The position numbers were made by a program, and so were the translations under genes. 64,000 bases of DNA. Origin: G963675935 sp963803125. Lineage in GTDB: Bacteria > Planctomycetota > Planctomycetia > Pirellulales > Thermoguttaceae. The stretch covers positions 2,790,001 to 2,854,000 of the forward strand of contig CAWDLR010000003.1 of the NCBI GenBank assembly GCA_963803125.1, read 5' to 3'. Below the pieces are notes generated by a model. The model had not been told where the DNA came from. It saw only the letters and a program-made list of their open reading frames with translations, and ran no database searches. Positions 1 to 9,747 of the stretch are shown in pieces (position 1 is the first letter of the stretch; each line of letters opens with the position of its first letter).

Positions 1-1049
1 GCGAAGCCCTGCCCGAGAGGCTGAAAAAGGCCTTTGCCCAACTGAATCCGAGCGGCGCGATGAACCTCCGCGGCAGCCTCGACCTGGAGCGGACCGGCCA
101 GCCGGGCGAGCCGCTGCACTCGCGCTGGGACATGCGCGTCGGATTGCAGCAGAACAGCTTTCAGTGCGGCCGTTTCCTGTTGGAGAACGTCTGCGGCGAG
201 GCGTCGTTCCGCGGCGGTTTCGACGGGCAGCACGTTCGCTCCCGCGGCGAGCTGGCCCTCGATTCCGTCTCGTACAAGGATTATCAGTTTACCCGCGTGA
301 TGGGACCATTCTGGATCGACGACCGGCAAATGCTCTTCGGCGCCTGGGTGGACGGGCCGGAGAACCAGGACGCGGCCAGCGGCATAGCCGGCCCGCCGCA
401 GAAGCCGCGGCCGCTGACCGCCGCAATCTTCGGCGGCACGCTCTACGGCGAGGGCTGGGTTACCTTCGAATCGACGCCGCGCTACGGCATGAGCGTCACC
501 CTGACCGACGCCAACTTGGGTCAATGTGCGCGGGAAATGATGCCCGGGCGGCAAAAGCTCTGGGGCAAGATCCTCGCCACCGCCGCATTGACCGGCAGCG
601 GGCGAACCAGCAACACACTGTCGGGCCACGGCCACCTCAACCTCTCCCAGGGCAACGTCTATGAGTTGCCGGTGATGCTTTCGCTGCTGAAAATCCTGCG
701 GCTTCAGGAACCAAACCAAAACGGTTTTAGCGACGGCACGGTCGAATACCGCATCGTCGGCGACCACATCTACTTCGACCGCATCGCTTTCCACGGCGAC
801 GCGATCAGTCTCAGCGGCTCGGGTTGGATGAACTTCCAGTCGCAGATCGAATTGACGTTTTACTGTCTGATCGGCCGCGGCGAGTTGGACTTGCCGCTGC
901 TAAAGCAGGTGGTCCGCGCCGCCAGTCAGCAGCTTATGTTGATCCACGTCGGCGGCACGCTGCAAAATCCCGAACCCAAGCAAGAGGCCCTGCCGGTGCT
1001 AAACCAGGCGCTGCAACAAATCCGCACGGAACTGGAGAACCGCCGCTAG
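1..1049 (+). CDS. AsmA/TamB-like large protein, C-terminal part (5' truncated by window edge)
   Basis: The frame is open from base 3, so this is the C-terminal end of a longer gene; the ATG at 60 is internal, not a start. About 348 residues are visible. The sequence is a run of short beta-strand segments with glycine-rich turns (for example LSGSGWMNFQSQIELTF) and ends with a segment of the type HVGGTLQNPEPK, which is typical of the C-terminal repeat domain of AsmA/TamB/DUF3971 proteins. Proteins of this family span the periplasm and are linked to outer-membrane lipid or protein transport. That role is inferred from the family only. No RNA or promoter feature was seen before dapF. Confidence 0.6.
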   Translation, partial: EALPERLKKAFAQLNPSGAMNLRGSLDLERTGQPGEPLHSRWDMRVGLQQNSFQCGRFLLENVCGEASFRGGFDGQHVRSRGELALDSVSYKDYQFTRVMGPFWIDDRQMLFGAWVDGPENQDAASGIAGPPQKPRPLTAAIFGGTLYGEGWVTFESTPRYGMSVTLTDANLGQCAREMMPGRQKLWGKILATAALTGSGRTSNTLSGHGHLNLSQGNVYELPVMLSLLKILRLQEPNQNGFSDGTVEYRIVGDHIYFDRIAFHGDAISLSGSGWMNFQSQIELTFYCLIGRGELDLPLLKQVVRAASQQLMLIHVGGTLQNPEPKQEALPVLNQALQQIRTELENRR

Positions 1050-1641
1050 CGCCGCCGCCATCGCTTATCGACAGGATGGCGTCACAACGCCCCGCGACTG
1101 CGGTCGCGGGGGCGGGAATTGCCGCTGAGATCCACCGCATGAAAGGAGTCCCATGAGCATCGATCCGACGGGAGTTGTAGCTAGCGCAGCGGGGGCTCCA
1201 GTGCCTCAGAGGACCGGGTCTGAGGTGGAGCGCACGCACGCGGAGGTCGTCGGGCAGCGGCGGCAAGTGTGTTTTGAGGCGAGAGCGGAGGCGGCCGCCG
1301 GCATCGGGCAGCCGGACGGCGAAGACCACGAAACCGACGAGCGCAGCGCCGACGGCCGACGGCCCTGGGAAGAGCCGCCCCCCGGCCAGAAAACCGGCTC
1401 TTCGCAAAACGCACGCCGTAGTACTGATCCTTCGCGGCAACGCGGAAATCTGCTAGACTTGGACGGATAATGGTCCAGACCGTTCTGGAATTCGGGCTGT
1501 AGGAGAGGACTGCTGTCGCCGATTGTGACTCCACACCGGCGCGATCGGCCTCAGGAGACGCCTCCTACAGCCGCTTGCGGTTTCGCCGTCCGGACGGCAT
1601 TTTCGGCAATTCACGTTAGGCAAGAATACCGCGGAGCAGCG
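1050..1641. other. intergenic, no convincing gene
   Basis: Open frames here on both strands are arginine/alanine-rich and look like by-products of high GC content. The only structured sequence is the palindromic repeat at 1497-1570, followed by a CCGCTTGCGG palindrome near 1572. No strong promoter for dapF was recognised. Confidence 0.5.
1497..1570. repeat. palindromic repeat family A (GTAGGAGGCGACTCC type), degenerate copy
   Basis: The arms CTGTAGGAG...TCGCCGAT and ATCGGC...CTCCTACAG are imperfect inverted repeats around a short spacer. Related copies lie at 22423-22496 and, perfectly preserved, at 49405-49474 inside a coding region. Confidence 0.75.
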
Positions 1642-2493
1642 ATGCAATTCGTGAAGATGCAAGGGGCCGGCAACGACTACATTTACGTCAATTGCTTCGC
1701 CCAACCTATCCCCAGTGATCCGGCCGCCCTGGCCCGGCGGGTCTCTGATCGTCATTTCGGCATCGGCGGCGACGGCTTGATCCTGATCTGCCCGAGCGAC
1801 GTGGCCGACGCGCGGATGCGGATGTTCAACCGGGACGGCTCCGAGTCGGAGATGTGCGGCAACGGCATCCGCTGCGTGGCCAAGTATGTATACGATCATG
1901 GCTTGTGCCGCAAGCCGGCCTTGCGGATCGAGACCGGCCGCGGCGTGCTGGGACTGGAATTGAAGATCGCCGGCGACAAGGTCTCGCGCGTGCGCGTCGA
2001 TATGGGGGAGCCGATCCTCGATGCGGCGCGGATTCCCACCCGGCTTTCCGGCAATCCAGCCGCAGCAGGGGCGGTAGCCAACGTCGTCTTGAGCATCGCC
2101 GAAGACAGTTTCCTGGTGACCTGCGTGTCGATGGGCAATCCCCACTGCGTCACCTTCGTCGAGGAGTTGGGAGACGAACTGGTCGAGACGTTTGGCCCCT
2201 TGATCGAAATCAATCGGTTCTTTCCAAAGCGCACCAACGTTGAATTTGCCAGGGTGATCTCGCCGAAGGAGATCCAAATGCGCGTCTGGGAGCGGGGCGC
2301 CGGCGAGACGCTGGCCTGCGGCACCGGCGCTTGTGCCGTGTGTGTCGCCGGCGTGTTGACCAAGCAAACCGAGCGAAAAGTCCTGATCCACCTCCGCGGC
2401 GGCGACCTGGAGCTAGAATGGGCCGAAAACAACCACGTCTACATGACCGGCGAGGCGGTCGAGGTTTTTTCAGGGAACTGGACCGGGGAGTGA
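1642..2493 (+). CDS. dapF: diaminopimelate epimerase
   Basis: This 283-residue cytoplasmic enzyme interconverts LL- and meso-diaminopimelate in lysine and peptidoglycan precursor synthesis. Both catalytic cysteines are present in their conserved settings: Cys72 in SEMCGNGIRC and Cys226 in LACGTGACAV. The length fits the family (about 270-290). The ATG at 1642 is chosen because MQFVKMQGAGNDY is the usual N-terminus; upstream in-frame codons run into repeat-derived sequence. The protein looks complete and functional. The neighbours give no sign of a lysine operon. Confidence 0.97.
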   Translation: MQFVKMQGAGNDYIYVNCFAQPIPSDPAALARRVSDRHFGIGGDGLILICPSDVADARMRMFNRDGSESEMCGNGIRCVAKYVYDHGLCRKPALRIETGRGVLGLELKIAGDKVSRVRVDMGEPILDAARIPTRLSGNPAAAGAVANVVLSIAEDSFLVTCVSMGNPHCVTFVEELGDELVETFGPLIEINRFFPKRTNVEFARVISPKEIQMRVWERGAGETLACGTGACAVCVAGVLTKQTERKVLIHLRGGDLELEWAENNHVYMTGEAVEVFSGNWTGE

Positions 2494-2668
2494 AAATCGT
2501 GGGACTAGGGGCTGGGGGCTAGGGGCTAGTGAACGGTGGAGAGGATTGCAGGGCTCTCGCCAGTCTCCCAATCGTCAAATCTCGAAATCCGCGATCCCTA
2601 GCCCCCAGTCCCTAGCCCCTACGCGCCTAGCCCCCAGCCCCCAGCCGCTGAGCTCCTAGCTCCTGCTC
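2494..2668. repeat. short-period CTAGGGGCT / AGCCCCTAG tract, inverted
   Basis: Units of the form CTAGGGGCTGGGGG lie at about 2506-2530, and the complementary CCTAGCCCCCAGTC type at 2597-2645, so the tract can fold on itself. The same vocabulary (CCCCTAGCCCC) recurs in the BMC operon at 44535-44570 and 46160-46207. The tract separates dapF from the acyltransferase gene. Confidence 0.7.
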
Positions 2669-3421
2669 ATGAAGATCGAAATCGCCTTCCTTAATAAACT
2701 TGGCGGTCTTCTGAGCTCGGCGGCCGTGCAGTGGTGGATGAGTACGCTTGATTACCGGGTGCTCTATGCTGATCCGGCGATCGACCCGATCTTTCCCGAG
2801 TGCCGCGGGCAGAAAATCTACGTCTTTTGGCACGAGTACATCCTTTTTCCGCTGTACCTTCGCGGGCACTGCAACCTGGCGATGCTGTTAAGCCGACACC
2901 GCGACGCCGAGGTGCTCTCTTACGCGGCACGGCATTTGGGTTTTGAGTTCGTTCGCGGCTCGACGAATCGCGGCGGCGTTTCGGCTCTCCGCGAGTTGCT
3001 GGCCCGCAGCCGCGAGATGCACTTGACGATCACGCCCGACGGTCCGCGCGGTCCGCGACGGCAGTTGGCCCCCGGCTGTGTCTACTTGGCGTCGAGACTC
3101 GGTCTGCCGCTGGTGGCGATGGGCTTCGGCTACGATCGGCCCTGGCGGGTGCGGAAGGCCTGGGACCAGTTTGCCGTGCCGCGTCCCGGGTCGCGCGCCC
3201 GGGCGGTGGTCAGCGGCGAGGTCTTCATTCCGCCCGATCTCGATCGCGACGGGTTGGAGCAACATCGCCGGCAGGTGGAGCGGCTGCTGAACCGGTTGAC
3301 CGACGAGGCCGAATCATGGGCTGCCTCGCAAGCCCGCAAGATCGGGCAGAGCCGCCTGGGACGCTGCGGCGGCGGCAGGGGGAGGATCGAGGATTGTCGA
3401 TTGTTGATTGTCGATTGTTGA
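2669..3421 (+). CDS. DUF374 lysophospholipid acyltransferase-like protein
   Basis: This 250-residue protein belongs to the DUF374 branch of the lysophospholipid acyltransferase fold, which is thought to transfer acyl chains to lipid A or phospholipid acceptors at the membrane. Seen in sequence: the family motifs RGSTNRGG at about residue 96 and TPDGPRGPR at about residue 123, and a hydrophobic N-terminal segment. The ATG follows AGCTCCTAGCTCCTGCTC, which is repeat sequence, so no clear ribosome site is visible. The last 15 or so residues are encoded by a simple repeat (ATTGTCGATTGTTG), so the natural C-terminus may be shorter than predicted. Confidence 0.8.
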   Translation: MKIEIAFLNKLGGLLSSAAVQWWMSTLDYRVLYADPAIDPIFPECRGQKIYVFWHEYILFPLYLRGHCNLAMLLSRHRDAEVLSYAARHLGFEFVRGSTNRGGVSALRELLARSREMHLTITPDGPRGPRRQLAPGCVYLASRLGLPLVAMGFGYDRPWRVRKAWDQFAVPRPGSRARAVVSGEVFIPPDLDRDGLEQHRRQVERLLNRLTDEAESWAASQARKIGQSRLGRCGGGRGRIEDCRLLIVDC

Positions 3422-3549
3422 GGGATAATCAGTAACTGGCGAGCGGTGCGGGATGGTGCGAAACCGCTCAGCGGTTCGTCCGATCGTGCCCCTCGCCGAC
3501 CGCCTCCTGCCGACTCCCCACTCTCCACTACTCACTATCCACCACCACG

Positions 3550-4875
3550 ATGTCCTCCGCAACCAGCCAACGTCCGCTCTCCGTCTGGGAATTGACCTCG
3601 CAGTTGAAGGACATCCTGGAGGGGGCGTTTCCGGCGGTTTGGGTCACGGGCGAAATCTCGAACTTCAGCCGCTCCCACTCGGGCCACTGCTATCTAACGC
3701 TCAAGGACGACCGCGCGCAATTGCGGGCGGTGATGTGGCGCGGCGTGGCGGTGCGGACGCGATTCGACCTGTACGATGGCCTCGAGGTCATCTGCCATGG
3801 GCACCTCAACGTCTACGCCGCCCGCGGCAGCTATCAATTGGTGATTGCCAACGTCGTTCCTCGCGGGATGGGCGCGTTAGAACTGGCCTTGCGGCAGTTG
3901 CGAGAGAGGCTGGCGCGGGAGGGGCTTTTCGACGCGGCGCGGAAACGGCCGCTGCCCGCGTTCGTGCGGCGAATCGCGGTCGTAACCAGCCCGACCGGGG
4001 CCGCGATCCACGACTTCCTGCAAGTGCTCGGCCGGCGATGGCGCGGGGCCGACGTGCTGATTGTGCCCGTCCGCGTCCAGGGCGAGGGGGCAGCCGCCGA
4101 AATCGCCGCCACGATCCGGGCTATCAACGGATTTCCAGAAAAAGGTGTCAGAAACCTTTTATGCCAAGCACGCGAAGGGCCATTGCGGAAAAAGGTTCCT
4201 GACACCTTTTTCCGCCCCGATTGCATCGTCGTCACCCGTGGCGGCGGCAGCATGGAAGACCTCTGGGCTTTCAACGAAGAAGCCGTGGTCCGAGCGATTG
4301 TCGCCTCGCGGATTCCGGTAATTTCGGCCGTCGGCCATGAAATCGACGTGACGCTGGCCGATCTGGCGGCCGATCGGCGAGCACTGACCCCGAGTGAAGC
4401 AGCCGAACTGGTAGCGCCGGTGACCGAGGAGTTACTGGCCGACCTGCGGCAAATCGGAAGCCGGCTGGCTGGCGGTCTGCGATCGCGGGCGGCAAGCGCG
4501 CGGTCGCGATTGGATGCCCTGGCGAGCCGACCGGTCTTTCGCCGCCCCTTTGAGCGGGTCTTTGATCTGATGCAGCGGTTGGACGAGTTGAACGTGCGGG
4601 CGACTCGGGCGGTCCGCGGTCGGGCCCGTCTCGCCCGGCAGCAGGCCGACACGCTTGCCGGGCGTTTGGAGTCGCTGAGCCCCTTGGCGGTGCTTGGCCG
4701 GGGATATAGTCTCACGCGGCGCACCTCCGACGGGGTGTTGATTCGCGTCGCTGCCGGCCTTTCCCCCGGCGAACAGATTACCACCCGCTTTGCCCGCGGA
4801 GAGGCGGTCAGCCGCGTCGAACACGTCGGGCCTGAGTCGCTGGCGGCGGCGAATGAAGGAGATTGTCGCTTTTGA
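3550..4875 (+). CDS. xseA: exodeoxyribonuclease VII large subunit, with in-frame repeat insert
   Basis: ExoVII degrades single-stranded DNA; this subunit carries the catalytic site. Domains in order: N-terminal OB fold (about residues 5-100, with VWVTGEISNFSRSHSGHCY), then the exonuclease domain with VVTSPTGAAIHDFL and the GGGSMEDLWAFN and SAVGHEIDVTLAD motifs, then a coiled-coil C-terminus ending in the GYSLTR motif. Between IRAI and PDCIVVTRGGG lies an extra stretch of about 25 residues (about 197-221) encoded by a palindromic element, in frame. It falls in a loop, so activity may survive. The small subunit xseB is not found downstream. Confidence 0.93.
   Translation: MSSATSQRPLSVWELTSQLKDILEGAFPAVWVTGEISNFSRSHSGHCYLTLKDDRAQLRAVMWRGVAVRTRFDLYDGLEVICHGHLNVYAARGSYQLVIANVVPRGMGALELALRQLRERLAREGLFDAARKRPLPAFVRRIAVVTSPTGAAIHDFLQVLGRRWRGADVLIVPVRVQGEGAAAEIAATIRAINGFPEKGVRNLLCQAREGPLRKKVPDTFFRPDCIVVTRGGGSMEDLWAFNEEAVVRAIVASRIPVISAVGHEIDVTLADLAADRRALTPSEAAELVAPVTEELLADLRQIGSRLAGGLRSRAASARSRLDALASRPVFRRPFERVFDLMQRLDELNVRATRAVRGRARLARQQADTLAGRLESLSPLAVLGRGYSLTRRTSDGVLIRVAAGLSPGEQITTRFARGEAVSRVEHVGPESLAAANEGDCRF
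4138..4212. repeat. palindromic repeat family B inserted in xseA
   Basis: Arms GAAAAAGGTGTCAG...AACCTTTT (4138-4160) and AAAAGGTTCCTGACACC... (4189-4212) are inverted repeats separated by about 28 bases. The element keeps the xseA reading frame open and adds about 25 residues that are absent from ordinary XseA proteins. Confidence 0.85.
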
Positions 4876-5110
4876 GGGCCCTGAGCGTAATGGCGGCGGC
4901 GGCTTCTGCGACTAGTTTAGCGTTGGTAGAACCGCGGCTGCCAGAATGCGGATCGTTCGTCCGGCGGATACCAGCAAGCCCTGCGACGCACGGATATTCG
5001 CGGGAGTACGCTTGACGAGGGGTGGGAACTGGGTATCATTGAATGGCAGCTTTGCCTCCGATAGTGGTGCATCGCTCGATGAACGCTTTCGCAGAGAGGG
5101 GGTCTCCCTC

Positions 5111-5431
5111 ATGGCAACAAAATGTCCCAAAGGCCACTGGTACGAGCCCGAGAATTCAGGCGGCAGATGTCCGCAGTGTGCCGCTTCGACGCAGGGCGAG
5201 ACGTCAATCTCGGATGACGACGTGCTGGCGATCATCAATCTTCCCATCGAAGGGGAGGCGTCTCACGTGGAACACAAGGAGGGCGCTGCGAAGAGCGGTT
5301 CCGGTTCGGCGATTCTCCGCCGCAAGAAGATCTGCCCCGATTGTTCTCACGAGGCGTCCTTCTCGTTCGTCTACTGCCCGCGTTGCGGCGCCCCACTGAA
5401 GTTGGTTTCGACGAAGCTGGGGAATTCGTAA
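5111..5431 (+). CDS. small double zinc-ribbon protein
   Basis: This protein has 106 residues. Two cysteine pairs are visible at each end: CPKGH...CPQC near the N-terminus and CPDC...CPRCGAP near the C-terminus, each looking like a zinc ribbon, with an acidic linker (ISDDDVLAIINLP) between. The start at 5111 is chosen because GAGAGGGGG lies about nine bases upstream; an upstream in-frame start would add sequence without similarity. The function is unknown; zinc-ribbon proteins of this kind often mediate protein or nucleic acid contacts. Confidence 0.7.
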   Translation: MATKCPKGHWYEPENSGGRCPQCAASTQGETSISDDDVLAIINLPIEGEASHVEHKEGAAKSGSGSAILRRKKICPDCSHEASFSFVYCPRCGAPLKLVSTKLGNS

Positions 5432-5529
5432 CGGGGCGGCCGCGGCGAATCGACGGAGGTGCCGCCGCTTGCGTGCCAACCGACCTCGATTGACAGCCCA
5501 CGCGTAGGCTATGCCTTAGCATAACATCC

Positions 5530-7991
5530 CTACCTGCGGCGCACGGCCTGGATCATCCGTTGAATAAGCCCATTTGGTTTGGTGGGGGCGCCAAAATCCT
5601 GCCCGGCTAACGCTGCCGGCAGTGACCAGAGCATCAAGTCCTGGTAGTAGTCGTTGCCGAAGGTGCGCTCGCCTGTATCAACATCGCCGCGCATGATATT
5701 AGGCATGTCCCACGTGTAGCCTTGAATGCAGACCAAGTTGTGCCACACCCGCCGGGCCAATTCCACGCCGAATTCCTTTTCGCCACAGTAGATGTAGGTC
5801 ATGGCAAGCATCAGGGCTTCGGGCGGGAAGTAGGAATAGGTTCCGTATCCGCCCACATTGGCTAGTTTGCCGTCTGGCCCGACATAGTTGACCGCGCCGT
5901 ACTTGGTCACCGCGATGTTCGCGCGTTTGATCGTGGCCAGCGTGGTTTTCACACGGTTGGCCGGCAGGGCGCTGGCCAGGCCATGCGACATGGTTATCCA
6001 CTGACCGTCGAGCTGATAGCCGAAGATCAGGTCGGAGCGGCGTTTGGTTTCCGGTTCAAGGTAGTTGAGGTAATAGGCGCCGGTCCAGAGTTTTTCGTTC
6101 ATGCTCTTGGCGCCGGCTTTGGTCCACTCGCTGCATTGCTTGGCAAATGGCTCGTCGCCGGCCACCTTGGCCATTCGCTCGACGATGCGGAGTTGCGCCA
6201 AGTGCAAGCCGCCGATGTGGGCGGTCATGCCGCACCAGCCCGGTTTCGGGGCCTCGAACCACTCGGTTCCCACGTTGTCGGTCGGCATGGCGATAATGCG
6301 GTCGCCAATCGGATAGGCCGGGCGAAGATTGACCGTGTAGATCATGTTCTGTTTGACGGTCGGAAAGAACTCCTTGACGAAGTCCTTTTCCGTCTCGCCA
6401 TAGCAGAGGAAGTAGCGATCCACCATCGCCGCCAACGAGATGCCATTGGTGGCGAACTGGTAACCTCGGGTCGGATTGGCGAAGTCGATCGGAGGTGTCT
6501 GGCCGGTGCAGCCGCCGAAGATCCACACGGCTGCCCCATCCGAATACTGATAGCCCTTGTAACCGCGCAGCGTCGAGCGTGCGAGTTGCGGGAAGAAATA
6601 GACCAACGGTTGATTTCCATAGAAAGAACAAGGAATGCACTCGATTTGCGGGCACCCGCGCGGGCACTCGATCATGCCGAAAAGCCCATCGTCGGCCCGC
6701 ACCCAGGCCGGCAGCGGCGGCTTCGCCTGGGCCCACAAGCCCGTCTCGGTAATCAGGTGCAGCACATTGACCAGCGATTCCCGCAGCCATACGGGCAAAG
6801 AGCCGTCGGCGTAGACCACCTTCTGCCATGCGATGATCCGCCGCAACAGTTCGCCATGCTCTTTGGCGAGCATCACCGCTGTTTGCAGTGCGCTTGGGTA
6901 ATATCGGGCATACATGTGCGTAAACGTATGCGGCGCACGGCCCAGTTGTAGCCGCCGGCATTCCAGGTGGGGGCATACCAGGTTAGCACGAATCGCAGCA
7001 CCTTGCTTTCGCGCGGAGGCAAGGCGAAGTTCACTGCCAGTGACGTTCCCGCGTGATCGCTGCCGGCTTGGGGAAGCTGTTGGTGGATTCGCGCCCAGGC
7101 CGAGGCGTCCGCGGCCAGATCGCCGCCGATGCGGGTGGTGTCTTTGCCAATCACGCCGAGCGCATAGGAGGCCAAGGGCGCAGCTACTTCCACGCCCTGA
7201 ACGTCGCCCGCGATCAGTTTTCGCGAAAACTGCGTGGCGCCTGCCTCTTCTCGCAACGGGCCGGGGAATGTCAGTGCAACCGCACCGGCTTGCGGAAGAT
7301 TCGTGGCGTTCCGTAAGTGGACTTCGAAGACGGCCGCCGGCGTCAGCGAGCCGAGCACGTCGCCGGGAAGAAATGGCGACCACGCCCGCAACCCCACGCT
7401 CACCGGCGCGTTGGTCTCGAATTCCAGATCGGCGATCGGATAATGTCCCCAGTAGTGGATTTGTTTGACGGTTTGCACGCCGTCGTGGGTCATGCCTGCC
7501 GGGATCGGCGTAAGCGGTTCCGTGGCATGATCCCATTTGCCGCCGCGCCAGAGCGAGAAGGAGCGATGTGACTTGGAAGGCTGATATTCTCCCCAGCCAT
7601 CGCGTGGATGCGGGTCGCAGAGCACCCAGGTTTTTCCACCCACGCTCAATCCAAGCAGCGGAGCGTTCAACGGTCCGCGCCGTGGGATATGCGTGTTGAA
7701 GATGGTGCAGTAGCCGAACGTACCGTTGGTTTCGAGGTCGAGACACCCCGTGTCGATCCCGCCCAGTGGCATGCCGCAGGTTACCGGATCGTCCTTGTGA
7801 TAGATCACGCCACAGGCTGACTCGTCGCCGAACCCTTCGGCCGAAAATCGCCGGAACTGCTTGTTCGGCAGTTGCAGCGGGAACAGCGTCCGCTGCTCGA
7901 TCTCCGCGACCGTGCCGACCGACGAGAAACCAAATTGCAGGATTGACAATCCAACGATGATGCCAAGTTTGCTTGAGTTTCGCACACTCAC
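5530..7991 (-). pseudogene. GH116 beta-glucosidase/glucosylceramidase-like protein, one frameshift
   Basis: The N-terminal part (7991 down to about 6930, about 355 residues) carries a signal-like hydrophobic start (LGIIVGLSILQFGF) and the beta-sandwich N domain of GBA2-type enzymes (CGMPLGGIDTGCLDL). The reading continues in another frame from about 6935 to 5530 with the (alpha/alpha)6 catalytic domain (HTFTHMYARYYPSALQ, then GTEWFEAPKPGWCGMTAHIGG and ending in GERTFGNDYYQDLML). One missing base in the GTGCGCCGCAT stretch near 6925-6938 explains the break. Joined, the product of about 820 residues is normal for GH116, which hydrolyses beta-glucosides. This is either a very recent pseudogene or an assembly error. 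It lies next to a fucosidase on the same strand. Confidence 0.8.
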
Positions 7992-8200
7992 CTCCTTTCG
8001 AGATCATAGACATTTGCCGCAGCCAGCCCGCTCTATTTCGCCGTGCCCCATGCGTCGGTGCGCATCAAGGCCCCGGCGGATTTCAGCAACACGATGTTGC
8101 GAGTTCACAAGAACATCATGGCGGCGAACTATCGTAGCGATTTTGCAGTTCGGCAGTGCTTGTTAGAGCTTCTTGACGCCTTCGTCGGTAACCTTGGCCA

Positions 8201-9583
8201 CTATTTATCGCAAACGCTTATGGCGCTGATGCTTGGGATCGCATTGGCCTGTACGACGCGGAAGCGGACCTTTTCGGCCGTGATCGCCGGTTCGATTCGC
8301 TCGATTCGCTTTCGGCCAATGGATTGCCCTTTGGCAACCGTCTTCCACGTTCCGTCTGCGAAGACGTCCACCGCGTACTTGAGAATATGCTGCCCCTTGG
8401 CAATCTCTTCTTCGATGATGACATGCGTGATCTTCTTAGCGCCGCCCAAATCGATTTCGAGCACACCAGGTTCGAGCCAACCCTTGCTGCTATCCGTTCG
8501 GGCAATGGGGCTGCCGAAGCGGCGGCGGACCTCGGCGCCGAACTCAGCCAGGGCCTTGACCCGGTCGTCGTCGATCAGACCACGTTTGTCGGGCACCAAT
8601 GCTTGGAGAAAACTGGCGCCACGGCCGACGGATGCGTAATACTCCTCCATCAGCTTCTCAGGAGGTGTTGACACCGGGTGAAATGTCCCATGGCAGTTGT
8701 ACGCCTCGGGAATCACCCAACCCTGTGTCGACGGCGGCCCATAACCAGGCTCCATTTGGCCCGGCTTGAGCACGTTCCATAATGGATACGGCGCGATGCC
8801 GTCCTCATAATGACTGCAACTGGTCAGATCGGGCTGGGCGCCTCCCCAAATCACCATGTTGGGCTGCTTGGCCCTGGCCATCGCGAGAATCTCATCGGCG
8901 TAGGGGTTTTTGGTGGCGGGGTTAATGTCCATCCACTCGAATGGATCGAGGTTGCTGTCTAGCCACAGGCAGACAAGGTCGCCGTAGTTCGACATGATTT
9001 CATTGAGCTGTTGCTTGTAGACGGGCCAATAGGCTGCTCGATTGGCCAGTGATGGGCTGTCCTTATAGCAAGGGAAATGGTGATCCCGTCCGGAGTAGTA
9101 CAGGCCCAAAGCGATCTTGTGCTTCTTGCAGGCGGCCGCAAGTTCTCGTATCACGTCTCCCTGGCCGTTCTTCCAGGGGGAACTGCGGACGCTGTAGTCG
9201 GTCGTCTTGGTCGGCCAGAGGCAGAAGCCGTTATGGTGTTTCGTGCTGAAGACGATAAACTTGGCATCGAACGACTTGGCTACGCGCACCCATTGCTCAA
9301 CGTCGAGTTGAGTTGGATTGAAGACCTTCGGATCGGGAGTCGCCGCCCAATCCCCGTTCATAAAGACGGCGGGACCGTAGTGGAGAAAGGCGCCGTATTG
9401 TTTTGTTTGATAAATCAACTGGCGAGGGGATGGAACTGAGTTGACTAGTAGCGGGTCCGCTGGGACGACGATCTTCTCCCAGCCAGCCGGCCCTTCGCCG
9501 GCAGACGCACGACCGACCGAAGCAACACCGGCCAGCAAGATGTTCAGCAAGGCTGCCAAACCAATCAATAGTCTGGTTCGCAT
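8201..9583 (-). CDS. secreted alpha-L-fucosidase (GH29)
   Basis: This 460-residue protein has a signal peptide (LLIGLAALLNILLAGVASVG...ASAG), so it acts outside the cytoplasm. The GH29 barrel shows FSTKHHNGFCLWPTKTTDYS (the KHHDGF-type motif) and the strand carrying the nucleophile Asp at about residue 209 (CLWLDSNLDPF). The last ~90 residues form a beta-sandwich with discoidin-like features (VLEIDLGGAKKITHV). GH29 enzymes release alpha-linked L-fucose from glycans. The gene is followed by the GH116 gene on the same strand, with about 200 bases between, so they may be co-expressed. Free fucose is a plausible substrate for the BMC operon at 40.6-48.5 kb. Confidence 0.93.
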   Translation of the reverse strand: MRTRLLIGLAALLNILLAGVASVGRASAGEGPAGWEKIVVPADPLLVNSVPSPRQLIYQTKQYGAFLHYGPAVFMNGDWAATPDPKVFNPTQLDVEQWVRVAKSFDAKFIVFSTKHHNGFCLWPTKTTDYSVRSSPWKNGQGDVIRELAAACKKHKIALGLYYSGRDHHFPCYKDSPSLANRAAYWPVYKQQLNEIMSNYGDLVCLWLDSNLDPFEWMDINPATKNPYADEILAMARAKQPNMVIWGGAQPDLTSCSHYEDGIAPYPLWNVLKPGQMEPGYGPPSTQGWVIPEAYNCHGTFHPVSTPPEKLMEEYYASVGRGASFLQALVPDKRGLIDDDRVKALAEFGAEVRRRFGSPIARTDSSKGWLEPGVLEIDLGGAKKITHVIIEEEIAKGQHILKYAVDVFADGTWKTVAKGQSIGRKRIERIEPAITAEKVRFRVVQANAIPSISAISVCDK

Positions 9584-9698
9584 AAGATCTTCCTCAGGGA
9601 GCGAAAACGGGGCGGGGACCGGGAATGGGGCGGGAGTCTTCTATTTTGTAGTTTACCAGAATCGCGTCCCCTTTTCCATGTCTGCGGAGCAGGGCCGC

Positions 9699-9747
9699 AG
9701 GGCCGATCAGTCTTTCAAAGTAGGGTGGGTCAAGCGAAGCGCAGCCC
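9699..9747. repeat. left half of a MITE-like palindromic element split by an IS
   Basis: The leader AGGGCCGATCAGTCTTTC (9699-9716) is followed by the arm TAGGGTGGGTCAAGCGAAGC... (9721-9747). Both parts reappear as inverted complements at 11191-11252. The leader motif also occurs at 33234-33364 and 34779-34800 next to other palindromes. Confidence 0.75.

Noticed and set aside
1153..1470. Open frame after the AsmA-like gene
   Set aside because: Low-complexity, arginine- and alanine-rich composition, no ribosome site that stands out and overlapping frames on the other strand of equal length.
6873..6940. Programmed frameshift in the GH116 gene
   Set aside because: No slippery heptamer or downstream hairpin is evident and the family does not use frameshifting. 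A deletion or assembly error is simpler.
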